DNA from: Variovorax gossypii
GTDB lineage: Bacteria; Pseudomonadota; Gammaproteobacteria; Burkholderiales; Burkholderiaceae_C
Reading direction: 5' to 3'
Assembly (NCBI RefSeq): GCF_003965815.1
Contig: NZ_RXOE01000008.1
Location: forward strand, 124,001-188,000
Length of the DNA stretch: 64,000 bases
This document shows positions 18,327 through 28,590 of this stretch, piece after piece. The position numbers and the translations under genes were made by a program. The notes beneath the pieces were generated by a model that saw only the letters and a program-made list of their open reading frames with translations, was not told where the DNA came from and did not search any database. Position 1 is the first letter of the stretch; the number at the start of each line of letters is the position of its first letter.

Positions 18327-20105
18327 TCAGAGCACGTCGCTCGCGAAGTCGGCCAGGCGCGAGCGTTCGCCGCGCGCCAGCGTGATGTGCCCGCCGTGCG
18401 GCCAGCCCTTGAACTTGTCGACCGCGAAGGTCAGGCCCGAGGAACCTTCCGTGAGGTACGGCGTATCGATCTGCGCAAGGTTGCCCATGCAGATGATCTT
18501 CGTGCCGGGGCCGGCGCGGGTGATCAGCGTCTTCATCTGCTTGGGCGTGAGGTTCTGTGCCTCGTCGATGATCACGTACTTGTTGAGGAAGGTGCGCCCG
18601 CGCATGAAGTTCATGCTCTTGACCTTGATGCGGCTGCGGATCAGCTCGTTGGTGGCCGCGCGGCCCCATTCGCCGGCGCCGCCGCCGTCGCCCTTGGCCA
18701 GGAACTCGAGGTTGTCGTCGAGTGCGCCCATCCAGGGGCCCATCTTTTCCTCTTCGGTGCCGGGCAGGAAGCCGATGTCCTCGCCCACGCTCACGGTGGC
18801 GCGAGTCATGATGATCTCGGTGTAGCGGCGGTCGTCCAGCACCTGCGTGAGGCCGGAGGCCAGTGCCATCAGGGTCTTGCCGGTGCCGGCGGTGCCGGTC
18901 AGCGTGACGAAGTCGATCTCCGGGTCCATCAGCAGGTTCATCGCGAAGTTCTGCTCGCGGTTGCGGGTGTTCACGCCCCAGACGGCGTTCTTGCCCGAGC
19001 TGTAGTCCTTGAGCGTCTTGAGCACCGCCGTCTTGTCGCGGATCTCGGTGACGCGGGCATACATGCTCGGCTCGCCGGGGGCCTCGAAGTACACGAACTG
19101 GTTGATGAACAGGTTGGGCACCAGCGGGCCGGTGATCCGGTAGAAGGTGTTGCTGCCGCTCTGCCAGCTTTCGATGGTCTTGCTCTGGCGAGTCCAGAAG
19201 TCGGCCGGCAGCGCCAGCGAACCCGCGTAGAGCAGGTCGCCGTCTTCCAGCGTCTTGTCGTTCTGGTAGTCGTCGGCGGCCAGGCCCAGCGCGCGCGCCT
19301 TGACGCGCATGTTGATGTCCTTCGACACCAGCACCACTTCCTGCTTCGGCCGGCCGGGGCGGTCCTTGGCGTATTCGTCGCGCAGCGCGTGCACCACGCC
19401 GAGGATCTGGTTGTCGGCCTTGCCCTGGGGTAGGCTGATCGGCAGGGAGTAGTCGAGCGGGGCGGTCTGGAAGAACAGCCGGCCGCCGGCCTCGCGGTGG
19501 CCGGTGGTATCGAGCTTCAGGCCCTTGTCGATGTCGGCGTCCTGGGCGGCGGCCAGCGCGTCGAGCGTGCGGCTGGTCTGGCGGCCGTTGCGGGCGACTT
19601 CGGTGGTGCCCTTCTTGTGGCCGTCGAGCTCCTCCAGCACGATCATCGGCAGGAAGATGTCGTGTTCCTCGAAGCGGAACAGGCACATCGGGTCGTGCAG
19701 CAGCACGTTGGTGTCGAGCACGAACAGCTTGGCCGGACCGGTCGATTTGCTGCGCTTGGCGCGCGCCGGAGGCAGTGGTGCTGCTGCGGGCGCCGAGACG
19801 GGCTCTGCGGCGGGCACCTTGGTTTCGACCTGCACGAGCGCCTGCGGCTGCGGTGCGCTCACGGGTGCGGGCGTGGATTTCGACGATTTGGCCCGGCGCG
19901 CCGGGCGCACGGCCTCGCCGCCGCCAGCGCCTTCGGCGCCGAGGCTGTCGAACAATTCCAGTGGCTGCGGACTGCGCGCCACGGCTTCGTCGGCGCGCGA
20001 ATCACCGGAGCGTCGCGAGCCGCGGTGCGAGGACCGGGCGGGCGCGTCGAGTGCGTCCGGCGAGAGCAGTGCAGCGCGTTTCGTGGGTGCGGGAGGCAGT
20101 GGCAT
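18327..20105 (-). CDS. phoH: PIN-PhoH fusion ATPase (PhoH2 type)
   Basis: 592-aa protein joining a PIN-type ribonuclease domain to a PhoH ATPase/helicase domain. Residues 1-125 are a Pro/Ala-rich, apparently disordered extension. PIN begins at LFVLDTNVLLHDP (Asp131) with VLEELDGHK and later acidic residues. The PhoH part has Walker A GTAGTGKT (404-411), VGEDIGFLPGTEEEKM and Walker B YVIIDEAQNLTPKQMKTLITR. PhoH2 proteins unwind and cleave RNA; the role here is not known. It is monocistronic between two terminators. Confidence 0.92.
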   Translation of the reverse strand: MPLPPAPTKRAALLSPDALDAPARSSHRGSRRSGDSRADEAVARSPQPLELFDSLGAEGAGGGEAVRPARRAKSSKSTPAPVSAPQPQALVQVETKVPAAEPVSAPAAAPLPPARAKRSKSTGPAKLFVLDTNVLLHDPMCLFRFEEHDIFLPMIVLEELDGHKKGTTEVARNGRQTSRTLDALAAAQDADIDKGLKLDTTGHREAGGRLFFQTAPLDYSLPISLPQGKADNQILGVVHALRDEYAKDRPGRPKQEVVLVSKDINMRVKARALGLAADDYQNDKTLEDGDLLYAGSLALPADFWTRQSKTIESWQSGSNTFYRITGPLVPNLFINQFVYFEAPGEPSMYARVTEIRDKTAVLKTLKDYSSGKNAVWGVNTRNREQNFAMNLLMDPEIDFVTLTGTAGTGKTLMALASGLTQVLDDRRYTEIIMTRATVSVGEDIGFLPGTEEEKMGPWMGALDDNLEFLAKGDGGGAGEWGRAATNELIRSRIKVKSMNFMRGRTFLNKYVIIDEAQNLTPKQMKTLITRAGPGTKIICMGNLAQIDTPYLTEGSSGLTFAVDKFKGWPHGGHITLARGERSRLADFASDVL

Positions 20106-20143
20106 GTGTCAGATCGCTCGCAGAAAGTGGGAACCAGAAAACG

Positions 20144-20173
20144 AAAAAGCCGCCTGAAGACCAAGGCGGCTTT
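20144..20173 (-). terminator. Rho-independent terminator of bcp
   Basis: AAAGCCGCCT and AGGCGGCTTT form a 10-bp stem; on the minus strand it is followed by TTTTC. It separates bcp from phoH and could work in both directions. Confidence 0.85.
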
Positions 20174-20316
20174 GTTCGGAGGATGCGGTCGTGGAGCTCA
20201 ACGGCATGAGGCCATTATGCACACCGCGGATGACGCGCCGGAGGCTCTTTACGCACCGCGTTGGGCAATTCCCACGCGGAAGCGGAAAAGCGCACGACCG
20301 GCTTGCCGGACGGCGG

Positions 20317-20793
20317 TCAGGCGGCCTTCTTGAGTGCCTTGACGGCCTTGAGCACGTCGTCGACATGGCCGGGAACCTTGAGCCCGCGCCATTCGGCCTT
20401 CAGGATGCCGTCGGCGCCGATCAGGAAGGTGCTGCGCTCGATGCCCTTGACCTTCTTGCCGTACATGATCTTGTTCTTGACCACGCCGAACATGTGGCAC
20501 ATTTTTTCTTCGGTGTCGGCGATGAGCTCGAAGGGCAGCTCGAGCTTGGCCTTGAATTCGTCGTGCGACTTCATGTTGTCGCGCGACACGCCGAACACGG
20601 TGGCGCCGGCCTTTTCGAAGTCCTTGTAACGATCGCGGAACTGCATCGCTTCGGTGGTGCACCCCGGAGTGTTATCTTTCGGGTAAAAATACATGACCAG
20701 CACGTGGCCGAGATGCGAGGTGTTCGAGACCTTGATGCCGCCCGTGGCGTTGGCGTCGAATTCAGGAATGGGTTTGTTGACAACGATCGCCAT
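20317..20793 (-). CDS. bcp: Peroxiredoxin, Bcp/PrxQ family
   Basis: Thioredoxin-dependent peroxiredoxin of 158 aa acting on hydrogen peroxide and lipid hydroperoxides. The peroxidatic Cys45 is in NTPGCTTEA. The position of the resolving cysteine found in E. coli Bcp (five residues later) is Met50, so this enzyme is not the classical CX4C type. The only other cysteine visible is in EEKMCHMFG. The ATG at 20793 is chosen over an upstream extension because it gives the usual MAIVVNKPIPEF start. Confidence 0.92.
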   Translation of the reverse strand: MAIVVNKPIPEFDANATGGIKVSNTSHLGHVLVMYFYPKDNTPGCTTEAMQFRDRYKDFEKAGATVFGVSRDNMKSHDEFKAKLELPFELIADTEEKMCHMFGVVKNKIMYGKKVKGIERSTFLIGADGILKAEWRGLKVPGHVDDVLKAVKALKKAA

Positions 20794-20942
20794 GAAACTT
20801 GTTTTCTCCGTTAGATTCCGTTCCCGAGCCCTCTCGCCCTGTTTCGCCCAGGGCTTGCTCAAGGAATGGAGGATTGGTCGTTGCTAACTTTGGGGTAGCC
20901 GGCCTGTTCGCAACCCGGTATTTTACCCCGAAAACACCTCTA

Positions 20943-21326
20943 TCAGCCACCCGCCGGGCTCTCGACCAGCAGGGCGGCGATCACGTGCCGGCCTTCTCCG
21001 GCCAGGATGTTGTAGGTCCGGCAGGCTGCCGCCGTATCCATGGTTTCCACGCCGGTGCGCTGTGCCATCAGCGGCTTCAGCCAGGCGGGTTGGGGGAAGC
21101 GGATGCGGTTTCCGCTGCCGAAAATGATCAATTCGGCGCCCAGGGCCGCCAATTGAGCGAAATGTTCGGCGCCGAGCTGGTCGAAGCTCGAACAATTCCA
21201 CTCGAAGCGCTCGCCGCGCGAGCCAACCACTACGCTGCCTTCTACTTTTTCGTTGTTGATCGCCACCCAGCCTGGGCCGTGTGCTGTGAGCGATTGAGCG
21301 TCGGATTTGTCGGGCTGGAGCTTCAT
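20943..21326 (-). CDS. Mth938-like domain protein (DUF498)
   Basis: 127-aa protein of the Mth938/NDUFAF3-like fold: MKLQPDKSDAQSLTAHGPGWVAINNEKVEGSVVV, then LGAELIIFGSGNRIRFPQPAWLKPLMAQRTGVETMDTAAACRTYNILAGEGRHVIAALLVE. The mitochondrial relative is a complex I assembly factor; the bacterial function is unknown. The start is set at 21326 because that Met begins the conserved region; a longer form to 21374 would overlap the leader of the divergent aminotransferase. Confidence 0.82.
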   Translation of the reverse strand: MKLQPDKSDAQSLTAHGPGWVAINNEKVEGSVVVGSRGERFEWNCSSFDQLGAEHFAQLAALGAELIIFGSGNRIRFPQPAWLKPLMAQRTGVETMDTAAACRTYNILAGEGRHVIAALLVESPAGG

Positions 21327-21436
21327 CTGGGCGCTGGGAACTGTGGTCAAATTATAGGTTTTCCCTAGTGCCACGGGGCTCGCAAGGGCCTTTGATTCCG
21401 CGTAAGCAAACTCTAACCCGCGCCCGGGAGGGCCCT

Positions 21437-22669
21437 TTGAAGCAGCTCAAGAAATCGGCCAAGCTGGCCAACGTCCTCTATGACATCCGCGGTCCCATCA
21501 TGGACGCGGCCAAGCAGATGGAAGAGGACGGCCAGAAGATCATCAAGCTCAACATCGGCAACCTCGCCGTGTTCGGCTTCGATGCTCCGGAGGAAATCCA
21601 GCAGGACATGATCCGCAACCTGCCCACCTCGGCCGGTTACTCCGACAGCAAGGGCGTCTTCGCGGCACGCAAGGCGGTGATGCACGAGACGCAGAAGCAG
21701 GGCATCGCGGGCGTCACCCTCGACGACATCTACCTGGGCAACGGCGCCAGCGAGCTGATCGCCATGTCCACCAACGCGCTGCTCAACGACGGCGACGAGC
21801 TGCTTCTGCCGGCCCCCGACTACCCGCTGTGGACCGCCTCCACCAGCCTCTCCGGCGGCACGCCGGTGCACTACCTGTGCGACGAGGCCAACGGCTGGAT
21901 GCCCAACCTCGACGACATCCGCGCCAAGATCACGCCGCGCACCAAGGGCATCGTGGTCATCAACCCGAACAACCCGACCGGCGCGCTGTACTCCGACGCG
22001 CTGCTCAAGAGCATCGTCGGCATCGCGCGCGAGCACGGCCTCGTGATCTTCGCCGACGAGGTCTACGACAAGGTGCTCTACGACGGCGCGAAGCACACGG
22101 CCATCGCCAGCCTGTCGACCGACGTGCTCACGCTCACCTTCAACTCGCTTTCCAAGAGCTACCGCTCGTGCGGCTACCGCGCCGGCTGGCTCGTGGTGTC
22201 GGGCGACAAGCGCAGCGCGCAGGACTACATCGAGGGCCTGAACATGCTCTCGAACATGCGCCTGTGCGCCAACGTGCCGGGCCAGTGGGCCATCCAGACA
22301 GCGCTCGGCGGCTACCAGAGCATCAACGACCTCGTCTGCGATGGCGGCCGCCTGCGCCGCCAGCGCGACCTGGCCTACGAGCTGATCACCGCCATCCCGG
22401 GCGTGAGCTGCGTCAAGCCGACCGCTGCGCTCTACATGTTCCCCAAGCTCGATCCGGAGGTCTATCCGATCGAGGACGACCGCCAGTTCTTCCTCGAGCT
22501 GCTGAAGGAAACCCGCGTGATGCTGGTGCAGGGCACCGGCTTCAACTGGGCCACGCCCGACCACTTCCGCATCGTGTTCCTGCCCCATGAGGACGACCTG
22601 CGCGAGGCCATCAACCGCATCGCGAAGTTCCTGGAGCAGTACCGCTTGCGCCGCAAGTCACGCCAATGA
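21437..22669 (+). CDS. alaA: Alanine aminotransferase-type PLP enzyme
   Basis: Class I/II aminotransferase of 410 aa that most resembles AlaA, the pyruvate/glutamate-alanine transaminase. Landmarks are IIKLNIGNLAVFGFDAPEE, the NPNNPTGALYS motif, the ADEVYDKVLYDG loop and the PLP lysine in FNSLSKSYRSCGYRAGW. The start is TTG at 21437, preceded by GGGAGGG; no ATG gives the family N-terminus (KQLKKSAKLANVLYDIRGPI). ATGA overlap joins it to the DUF1176 gene and through that to hom and thrC, linking alanine with aspartate-family synthesis. Confidence 0.9.
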   Translation: MKQLKKSAKLANVLYDIRGPIMDAAKQMEEDGQKIIKLNIGNLAVFGFDAPEEIQQDMIRNLPTSAGYSDSKGVFAARKAVMHETQKQGIAGVTLDDIYLGNGASELIAMSTNALLNDGDELLLPAPDYPLWTASTSLSGGTPVHYLCDEANGWMPNLDDIRAKITPRTKGIVVINPNNPTGALYSDALLKSIVGIAREHGLVIFADEVYDKVLYDGAKHTAIASLSTDVLTLTFNSLSKSYRSCGYRAGWLVVSGDKRSAQDYIEGLNMLSNMRLCANVPGQWAIQTALGGYQSINDLVCDGGRLRRQRDLAYELITAIPGVSCVKPTAALYMFPKLDPEVYPIEDDRQFFLELLKETRVMLVQGTGFNWATPDHFRIVFLPHEDDLREAINRIAKFLEQYRLRRKSRQ

Positions 22670-23702
22670 TCCCTGCCCGCATCGCTGCCGCAGCGGCGCT
22701 GTCGTTCGCCGCACTGTCCGCCGGCGCCGCCGGCAAGGACGGCGTCTCGTTCTCGCACAACGACTGGGAACTGGCCTGCGACAACACCCGTACCTGCCGT
22801 GCCGCCGGCTACCAGTCCGAAGGCGCGGACATCACGGAACCGGTGTCGATGCTCATCACGCGCAAAGCGGGCCCGGGCACATCCATCGAAATCGAACTCC
22901 AGACCGGCGGCGAGAAGGCAACCAAGGGCCCCGTGCGCTTCAAGGTCGGCAAGGCCGCCTTGTCCGGCCTCAAGGACAGCTCCACCAGCCTCGACCAGGA
23001 CCAGGTCCGCGCGGTGCTCCCCGAGTTGCTCAAGAACGACGATGCCACGCTCATGGACCGCGGCGGACAGAAATGGGTTCTCTCGCTCTCCGGCCTCAAT
23101 GCCGTGCTGCTGAAGATGGACGAGGTCCAGGGCCGTGTCGGTACGCCGGGCGCGCTCGTGCGCCGCGGCAGCAAGCCCGAATCCACGGTGCTGCCACCGG
23201 TGCCAGCGCCCGTCGTGCACGTGGTCGTGCCGCCGAAGGCGCGCCCCGGCGATGACGGCCTGGCCGCGCGCATCTTCCCGTCGCTGAAGCAGTCCGATGC
23301 CAAGGACGGTTGCAACAACCACGACGACTTCAACGCCAAGTCGCTGAACGTCTCGCGCCTGACCGATCGCAAGGTGCTGCTGTCCTTCGGCTGCGGCATG
23401 GGCGCCTACAACTACTCCAGCCTGCTCTGGATCGCCAACGACAAGCCGCCCTATGCGCCCGTCGCCATCGAGGCCAACGGCGACTTCGACGAGAAGGACG
23501 GCAGCGTCACCTCCTCGATGAAGGGCCGCGGCATCGGCGACTGCTGGTCGAGCGAGACCTGGAGCTTCAACGGCAAGGACTTCGTGCGCACCGCCGCCGC
23601 GGGCGACGGCATGTGCCGCGGCTTCGCGGGCGGTGCCTGGAGCCTGCCGCGCTATGTCACCCGCGTGGAGCTTTCCGAGCCGTCCGCCACCCCATCCAAA
23701 CC

Positions 23703-23706
<4 letters not shown>
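22666..23706 (+). CDS. DUF1176 secreted/periplasmic protein
   Basis: 346-aa protein with a signal peptide (MIPARIAAAAALSFAALSAGAAG) followed by the DUF1176 region: HNDWELACDNTRTCRAAGY at the start, a central part with KVLLSFGCGMGAYNYSSLLWIAND, and a C-terminal GIGDCWSSETWSFNGKDFV...MCRGFAGGAW. Cysteines occur in pairs, as expected for an exported disulfide-bonded protein. Function unknown. It overlaps both neighbours by ATGA, so it is an embedded member of the amino-acid operon. Confidence 0.85.
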
Positions 23707-25052
<1,346 letters not shown>

Positions 25053-25074
25053 GGACGGCCCAAGAGAGAACAAC

Positions 25075-26490
25075 GTGAACTACCTGAGCACCCGCGGCCA
25101 CCCCGACCGCAAGCGCTTCTGCGAAATCCTCCTCGAAGGCCTTGCGCCCGATGGCGGCCTCTACCTGCCCGAGCAGTACCCGCAGATCGACACCGCCACG
25201 CTCGCCAAGTGGCGCAAGCTGCCGTACGCCGAGCTGGCCTTCGAGATCCTCTCGCTCTACATCGACGACATTCCGCCGGCAGACCTGAAGGCGATCTGCG
25301 CGAAGACCTACACCGCCGAGGTGTTCGGCACGGACGAGATCGTTCCGCTGCGCGAGCTGGAAGACGGCGTGTACCTCGAAGCCCTGTCCAACGGCCCCAC
25401 GCTGGCCTTCAAGGACATGGCGATGCAGCTGCTGGGCAACCTGTTCGAGTACGAGCTGGCCCGCCGCGGCGCCGAGCTCAACATCCTGGGCGCCACCAGC
25501 GGCGACACCGGCAGCGCGGCCGAGTACGCCATGCGCGGCAAGAAGGGCGTGCGCGTCTTCATGACCTCGCCCGACGGCCGCATGAGCCCGTTCCAGCAGG
25601 CGCAGATGTTCAGCCTGCAGGACGCAAACATCCACAACATCGCCATCACCGGCGTGTTCGACGACTGCCAGGACATCGTCAAGGCGGTGTCGAACGACCT
25701 GGCCTTCAAGCGCAAGTACCGCATCGGCACGGTCAACTCGATCAACTGGGCGCGGCTGCTGGCGCAGGTCGTCTACTACTTCGCCGGCTACTTCCAGGCC
25801 ACCGCGAGCAACGACAAGCCGGTGAGCTTCACCGTGCCCTCGGGCAACTTCGGCAACGTCTGCGCGGGCCACGTGGCCCGCTCGATGGGCCTGCCGATCC
25901 ACACGCTGGTGGTCGCCACCAACGAGAACGACGTGCTCGACGAGTTCTTCCGCACCGGTGTCTACCGCGTGCGCGCCGCGGTCGATACGCACGAGACCTC
26001 CAGCCCGTCGATGGACATCAGCAAGGCCAGCAACTTCGAGCGCTTCGTGTTCGACCTGGTCGGCCGCGATCCCGCCAAGCTGCGCAAGCTGTTCGTGGAC
26101 GACCTGGGCCTGAACGGCAGCTTCGACCTGAGCGCCGATCCGGCGTTCGCACAGGCCGCCGGGCGCTTCGGCTTCCGCAGCGGTCGCAGCACGCATGCCG
26201 ACCGTCTGGCCACCATCCGCGACACCGACAAGCGCTTCGCCACGCTGGTTGATCCGCACACGGCCGACGGCCTCAAGGCCGCGCGCGAGCAGCTCACCCC
26301 CGGCGTGCCGATGGTGGTGCTCGAGACCGCGCTGCCGATCAAGTTCGCCGCCACGCTGGTCGAGGCGCTGGGCGAGGAGCCCGCGCGCCCGAAGAAGTTC
26401 GAAGGCATCGAGGCACTGCCCAAGCGCGTCGTCAAGCTGCCGGCCGACGCGGAAGCCGTGAAGGCTTTCATCGCAGAAAACTGTGACTGA
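25075..26490 (+). CDS. thrC: Threonine synthase
   Basis: PLP enzyme (471 aa) converting O-phosphohomoserine to threonine. It begins MNYLSTRGHPDRKRFCEILLEGLAPDGGLYLPE; the PLP lysine is in LAFKDMAMQLLG, and GATSGDTGSAAEYAM binds the phosphate. It is the long class II-type found in proteobacteria. GTG start at 25075, 22 bp after hom. No thrB (homoserine kinase) is in this window. Confidence 0.95.
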   Translation: MNYLSTRGHPDRKRFCEILLEGLAPDGGLYLPEQYPQIDTATLAKWRKLPYAELAFEILSLYIDDIPPADLKAICAKTYTAEVFGTDEIVPLRELEDGVYLEALSNGPTLAFKDMAMQLLGNLFEYELARRGAELNILGATSGDTGSAAEYAMRGKKGVRVFMTSPDGRMSPFQQAQMFSLQDANIHNIAITGVFDDCQDIVKAVSNDLAFKRKYRIGTVNSINWARLLAQVVYYFAGYFQATASNDKPVSFTVPSGNFGNVCAGHVARSMGLPIHTLVVATNENDVLDEFFRTGVYRVRAAVDTHETSSPSMDISKASNFERFVFDLVGRDPAKLRKLFVDDLGLNGSFDLSADPAFAQAAGRFGFRSGRSTHADRLATIRDTDKRFATLVDPHTADGLKAAREQLTPGVPMVVLETALPIKFAATLVEALGEEPARPKKFEGIEALPKRVVKLPADAEAVKAFIAENCD

Positions 26491-26508
26491 CGGCGGCGGC
26501 TCTCCGGC

Positions 26509-27054
26509 ATGAAGGTCGTCGGTTTCGCCGGCTATTCGGGCGCGGGCAAGACCACGCTGCTCGAGCGCCTCATTCCCGCGCTCAAGCGGCTCGGCCAGCG
26601 CGTGTCGGTGGTCAAGCACGCGCACCACAAGTTCGACATCGACCATCCCGGCAAGGACACGTACCGCCATCGCGAGGCAGGTGCCTTCGAGGTGGTCGTC
26701 GCTTCCGACAAGCGGCTGGCGGTGATGCGCGAGTTCGAGGTTCCCGTCGAGCTCAGCGTGCACCAGCTGCTGGCCGAGGCGCATCCGGCCGCCGACTGGG
26801 TGCTGGTCGAGGGTTTCCGGCACAGCGACCTGCCCAAGATCGAGATCTGGCGCGAGCCGGGGGCGGGCGAGGCTTCGCGCCCCGTGCTGTACCCCGACGA
26901 TCCCTTCGTCGTCGCCGTGGCCACCGATGCGCCCGCCGGCCTGCCGCAGCCCACCGAGCGGCCGCTCTTCGACCTCAACGATGCCGAGGCCATTGCGAAG
27001 TGGTTGATCGACAGCGGCGACCGCTTCGAATACAACCCCGATCACCATGGCTGA
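26509..27054 (+). CDS. mobB: Molybdopterin-guanine dinucleotide biosynthesis adaptor protein
   Basis: GTP-binding protein (181 aa) that assists MobA in making the guanine dinucleotide form of molybdenum cofactor. P-loop GYSGAGKTTL at 8-17, HHKFDIDHPGKDTYRHREAGA, and DWVLVEGFRHSDLPKIEIWR are typical. It follows thrC by 18 bp and overlaps moeA by 8 bp. Confidence 0.93.
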   Translation: MKVVGFAGYSGAGKTTLLERLIPALKRLGQRVSVVKHAHHKFDIDHPGKDTYRHREAGAFEVVVASDKRLAVMREFEVPVELSVHQLLAEAHPAADWVLVEGFRHSDLPKIEIWREPGAGEASRPVLYPDDPFVVAVATDAPAGLPQPTERPLFDLNDAEAIAKWLIDSGDRFEYNPDHHG

Positions 27055-28333
27055 TTCACCCGTTCCCTTCGCCGCTTCGTCCTCCCGCCCGCCGCTGATG
27101 CCTCTCGACGAGGCGATCGCGACGCTGCTCGCGAAGGCGGCGCCGGTGCTGCCCACCGAAAGCGTCGGCACCTTCGACGCCGATGGCCGCGTGCTGGCGC
27201 AGGATCTCGTTTCCGGCCTCACGGTGCCGCCGCGCGACAACAGCGCGATGGACGGCTACGCCGTGCGCTTGGCCGACTGCGCCGCGCCGGGCGCGGAGCT
27301 GAAGGTGGCCCAGCGCATTCCCGCCGGCACCGTGGGCACGCCGCTCGTGGCCGGCACCGCGGCGCGCATCTTCACCGGCGCGCAGATCCCCGAGGGCGCC
27401 GATGCCGTCGTGATGCAGGAAGACACCGCCGCCACGCCGCAGGAAGGCAGCCTGGGTTCGGTGCGCATCGCCATCGTCCCGGCAGCCGGCCAGTGGATTC
27501 GCCGCGCCGGCGAGGACGTGGCCTCCGGCGATGTCGTGCTGAAAAAGGGCGAGCGCCTGACCCCCGCCGCGCTGGGCCTCGCGGCCAGCGTCGGTTTCGA
27601 CCGCCTGCAGGTCGCGCGCAAGCCGCGCGTGGCCATGCTCTCCACCGGCGACGAGCTGGTGATGCCCGGCGAGGTCGCCCCCGACGCGATGAAGCCCGGC
27701 GCCATCTACAACTCCAACCGCTTCTTCATGCGGGCCCTGCTGCTCCGCCTGGGCTGCGAGGTGAACGACCTGGGCATCGTGCCCGACAACCGCGAAGCCA
27801 CCATCGTGGCGCTGCGCGACGCGGCCGAGGCGAGCGACCTGATCATCACGACCGGCGGCGTTTCCGTCGGCGAGGAAGACCACATCCGCGCGGCGCTGCA
27901 GTCGCTGGGCGAGCTGCAGCTGTGGTCGCTGTCGATGAAGCCCGGCAAGCCTTTCGCCTACGGCTCCATCGCGCGCAGCAGCGGGCAGGGCGCCTGCCAT
28001 GTGACGGGGCTGCCGGGCAACCCGGTGTCGAGCTTCCTCACCTTCCTGATGCTGGTGAGGCCCTTCCTGCTGACGCTTCAGGGCGCCACGCGCGTTGCGC
28101 CCGAGTCGGTGAAGATCCGCGCCGATTTCGACTGGCCGCGCGCCGACAAGCGCCGCGAGTTCCTGCGCGTGCGGCGCAATGCGGCCGGCGGCCTCGATCT
28201 GTTCGGCAACCAGAGTTCGGGCGTGCTCACCTCGATGGTCTGGGGCGACGGCGTGGTCGACAACCCGGCGGGCAGGACGATCAAGTCGGGCGACATCGTC
28301 GACTTCATTCCCTTCGCATCGCTGCTGGGCTGA
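27047..28333 (+). CDS. moeA: Molybdopterin molybdenumtransferase
   Basis: Inserts molybdate into adenylylated molybdopterin; 428 aa. Family motifs are PPRDNSAMDGYAVR, RIFTGAQIPEGADAVVMQE, PRVAMLSTGDELV, IYNSNRFFMRALL, ITTGGVSVGEEDHI and GLPGNPVSSFLTF. The last domain is the MoeA domain IV beta-barrel. Followed 5 bp later by moaD. Confidence 0.96.
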   Translation: MADSPVPFAASSSRPPLMPLDEAIATLLAKAAPVLPTESVGTFDADGRVLAQDLVSGLTVPPRDNSAMDGYAVRLADCAAPGAELKVAQRIPAGTVGTPLVAGTAARIFTGAQIPEGADAVVMQEDTAATPQEGSLGSVRIAIVPAAGQWIRRAGEDVASGDVVLKKGERLTPAALGLAASVGFDRLQVARKPRVAMLSTGDELVMPGEVAPDAMKPGAIYNSNRFFMRALLLRLGCEVNDLGIVPDNREATIVALRDAAEASDLIITTGGVSVGEEDHIRAALQSLGELQLWSLSMKPGKPFAYGSIARSSGQGACHVTGLPGNPVSSFLTFLMLVRPFLLTLQGATRVAPESVKIRADFDWPRADKRREFLRVRRNAAGGLDLFGNQSSGVLTSMVWGDGVVDNPAGRTIKSGDIVDFIPFASLLG

Positions 28334-28338
28334 ATCGC

Positions 28339-28590
28339 ATGAAAGTCCAGGTCCGTTATTTCGCCTCGGTGCGCGAGGCGCTTTCCAGCAGCGGCGAAGC
28401 CGTCGAGACGCGAGCCGAAACGCTGTCGGCCCTGCGCGACGAACTCATCGGCAGGGGCGGCGCCTACGCCACCGCGCTTGCTCGCGGCAAGGCGGTGCGC
28501 ATGGCGCTCGACCAGGTCATGAGCGACGAAGCCGCGGCCCTGCGAGAAGGCTGCGAGGTCGCCTTCTTCCCGCCCGTTACGGGCGGTTGA
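28339..28590 (+). CDS. moaD: Molybdopterin synthase small subunit
   Basis: Ubiquitin-fold sulfur carrier (83 aa) with the required C-terminal Gly-Gly (PPVTGG). It donates sulfur from its thiocarboxylate to cyclic pyranopterin through MoaE. The start MKVQVRYFASVREAL is the standard one. Its last 14 bases overlap, tail to tail, the DapA-like gene on the other strand. Confidence 0.93.
   Translation: MKVQVRYFASVREALSSSGEAVETRAETLSALRDELIGRGGAYATALARGKAVRMALDQVMSDEAAALREGCEVAFFPPVTGG
28570..28586. repeat. Perfect 17-bp palindrome at the moaD/dapA-like convergent overlap
   Basis: CCGCCCGT-T-ACGGGCGG lies in the coding overlap of two tail-to-tail genes. It could act as a bidirectional pause or mRNA 3' stabiliser; no T-tract follows. 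Confidence 0.5.

Noticed and set aside
20892-20929. GGGGTA...TACCCC imperfect repeat upstream of bcp as a riboswitch or operator
   Set aside because: Arms are interrupted and no known motif fits; too weak to call.
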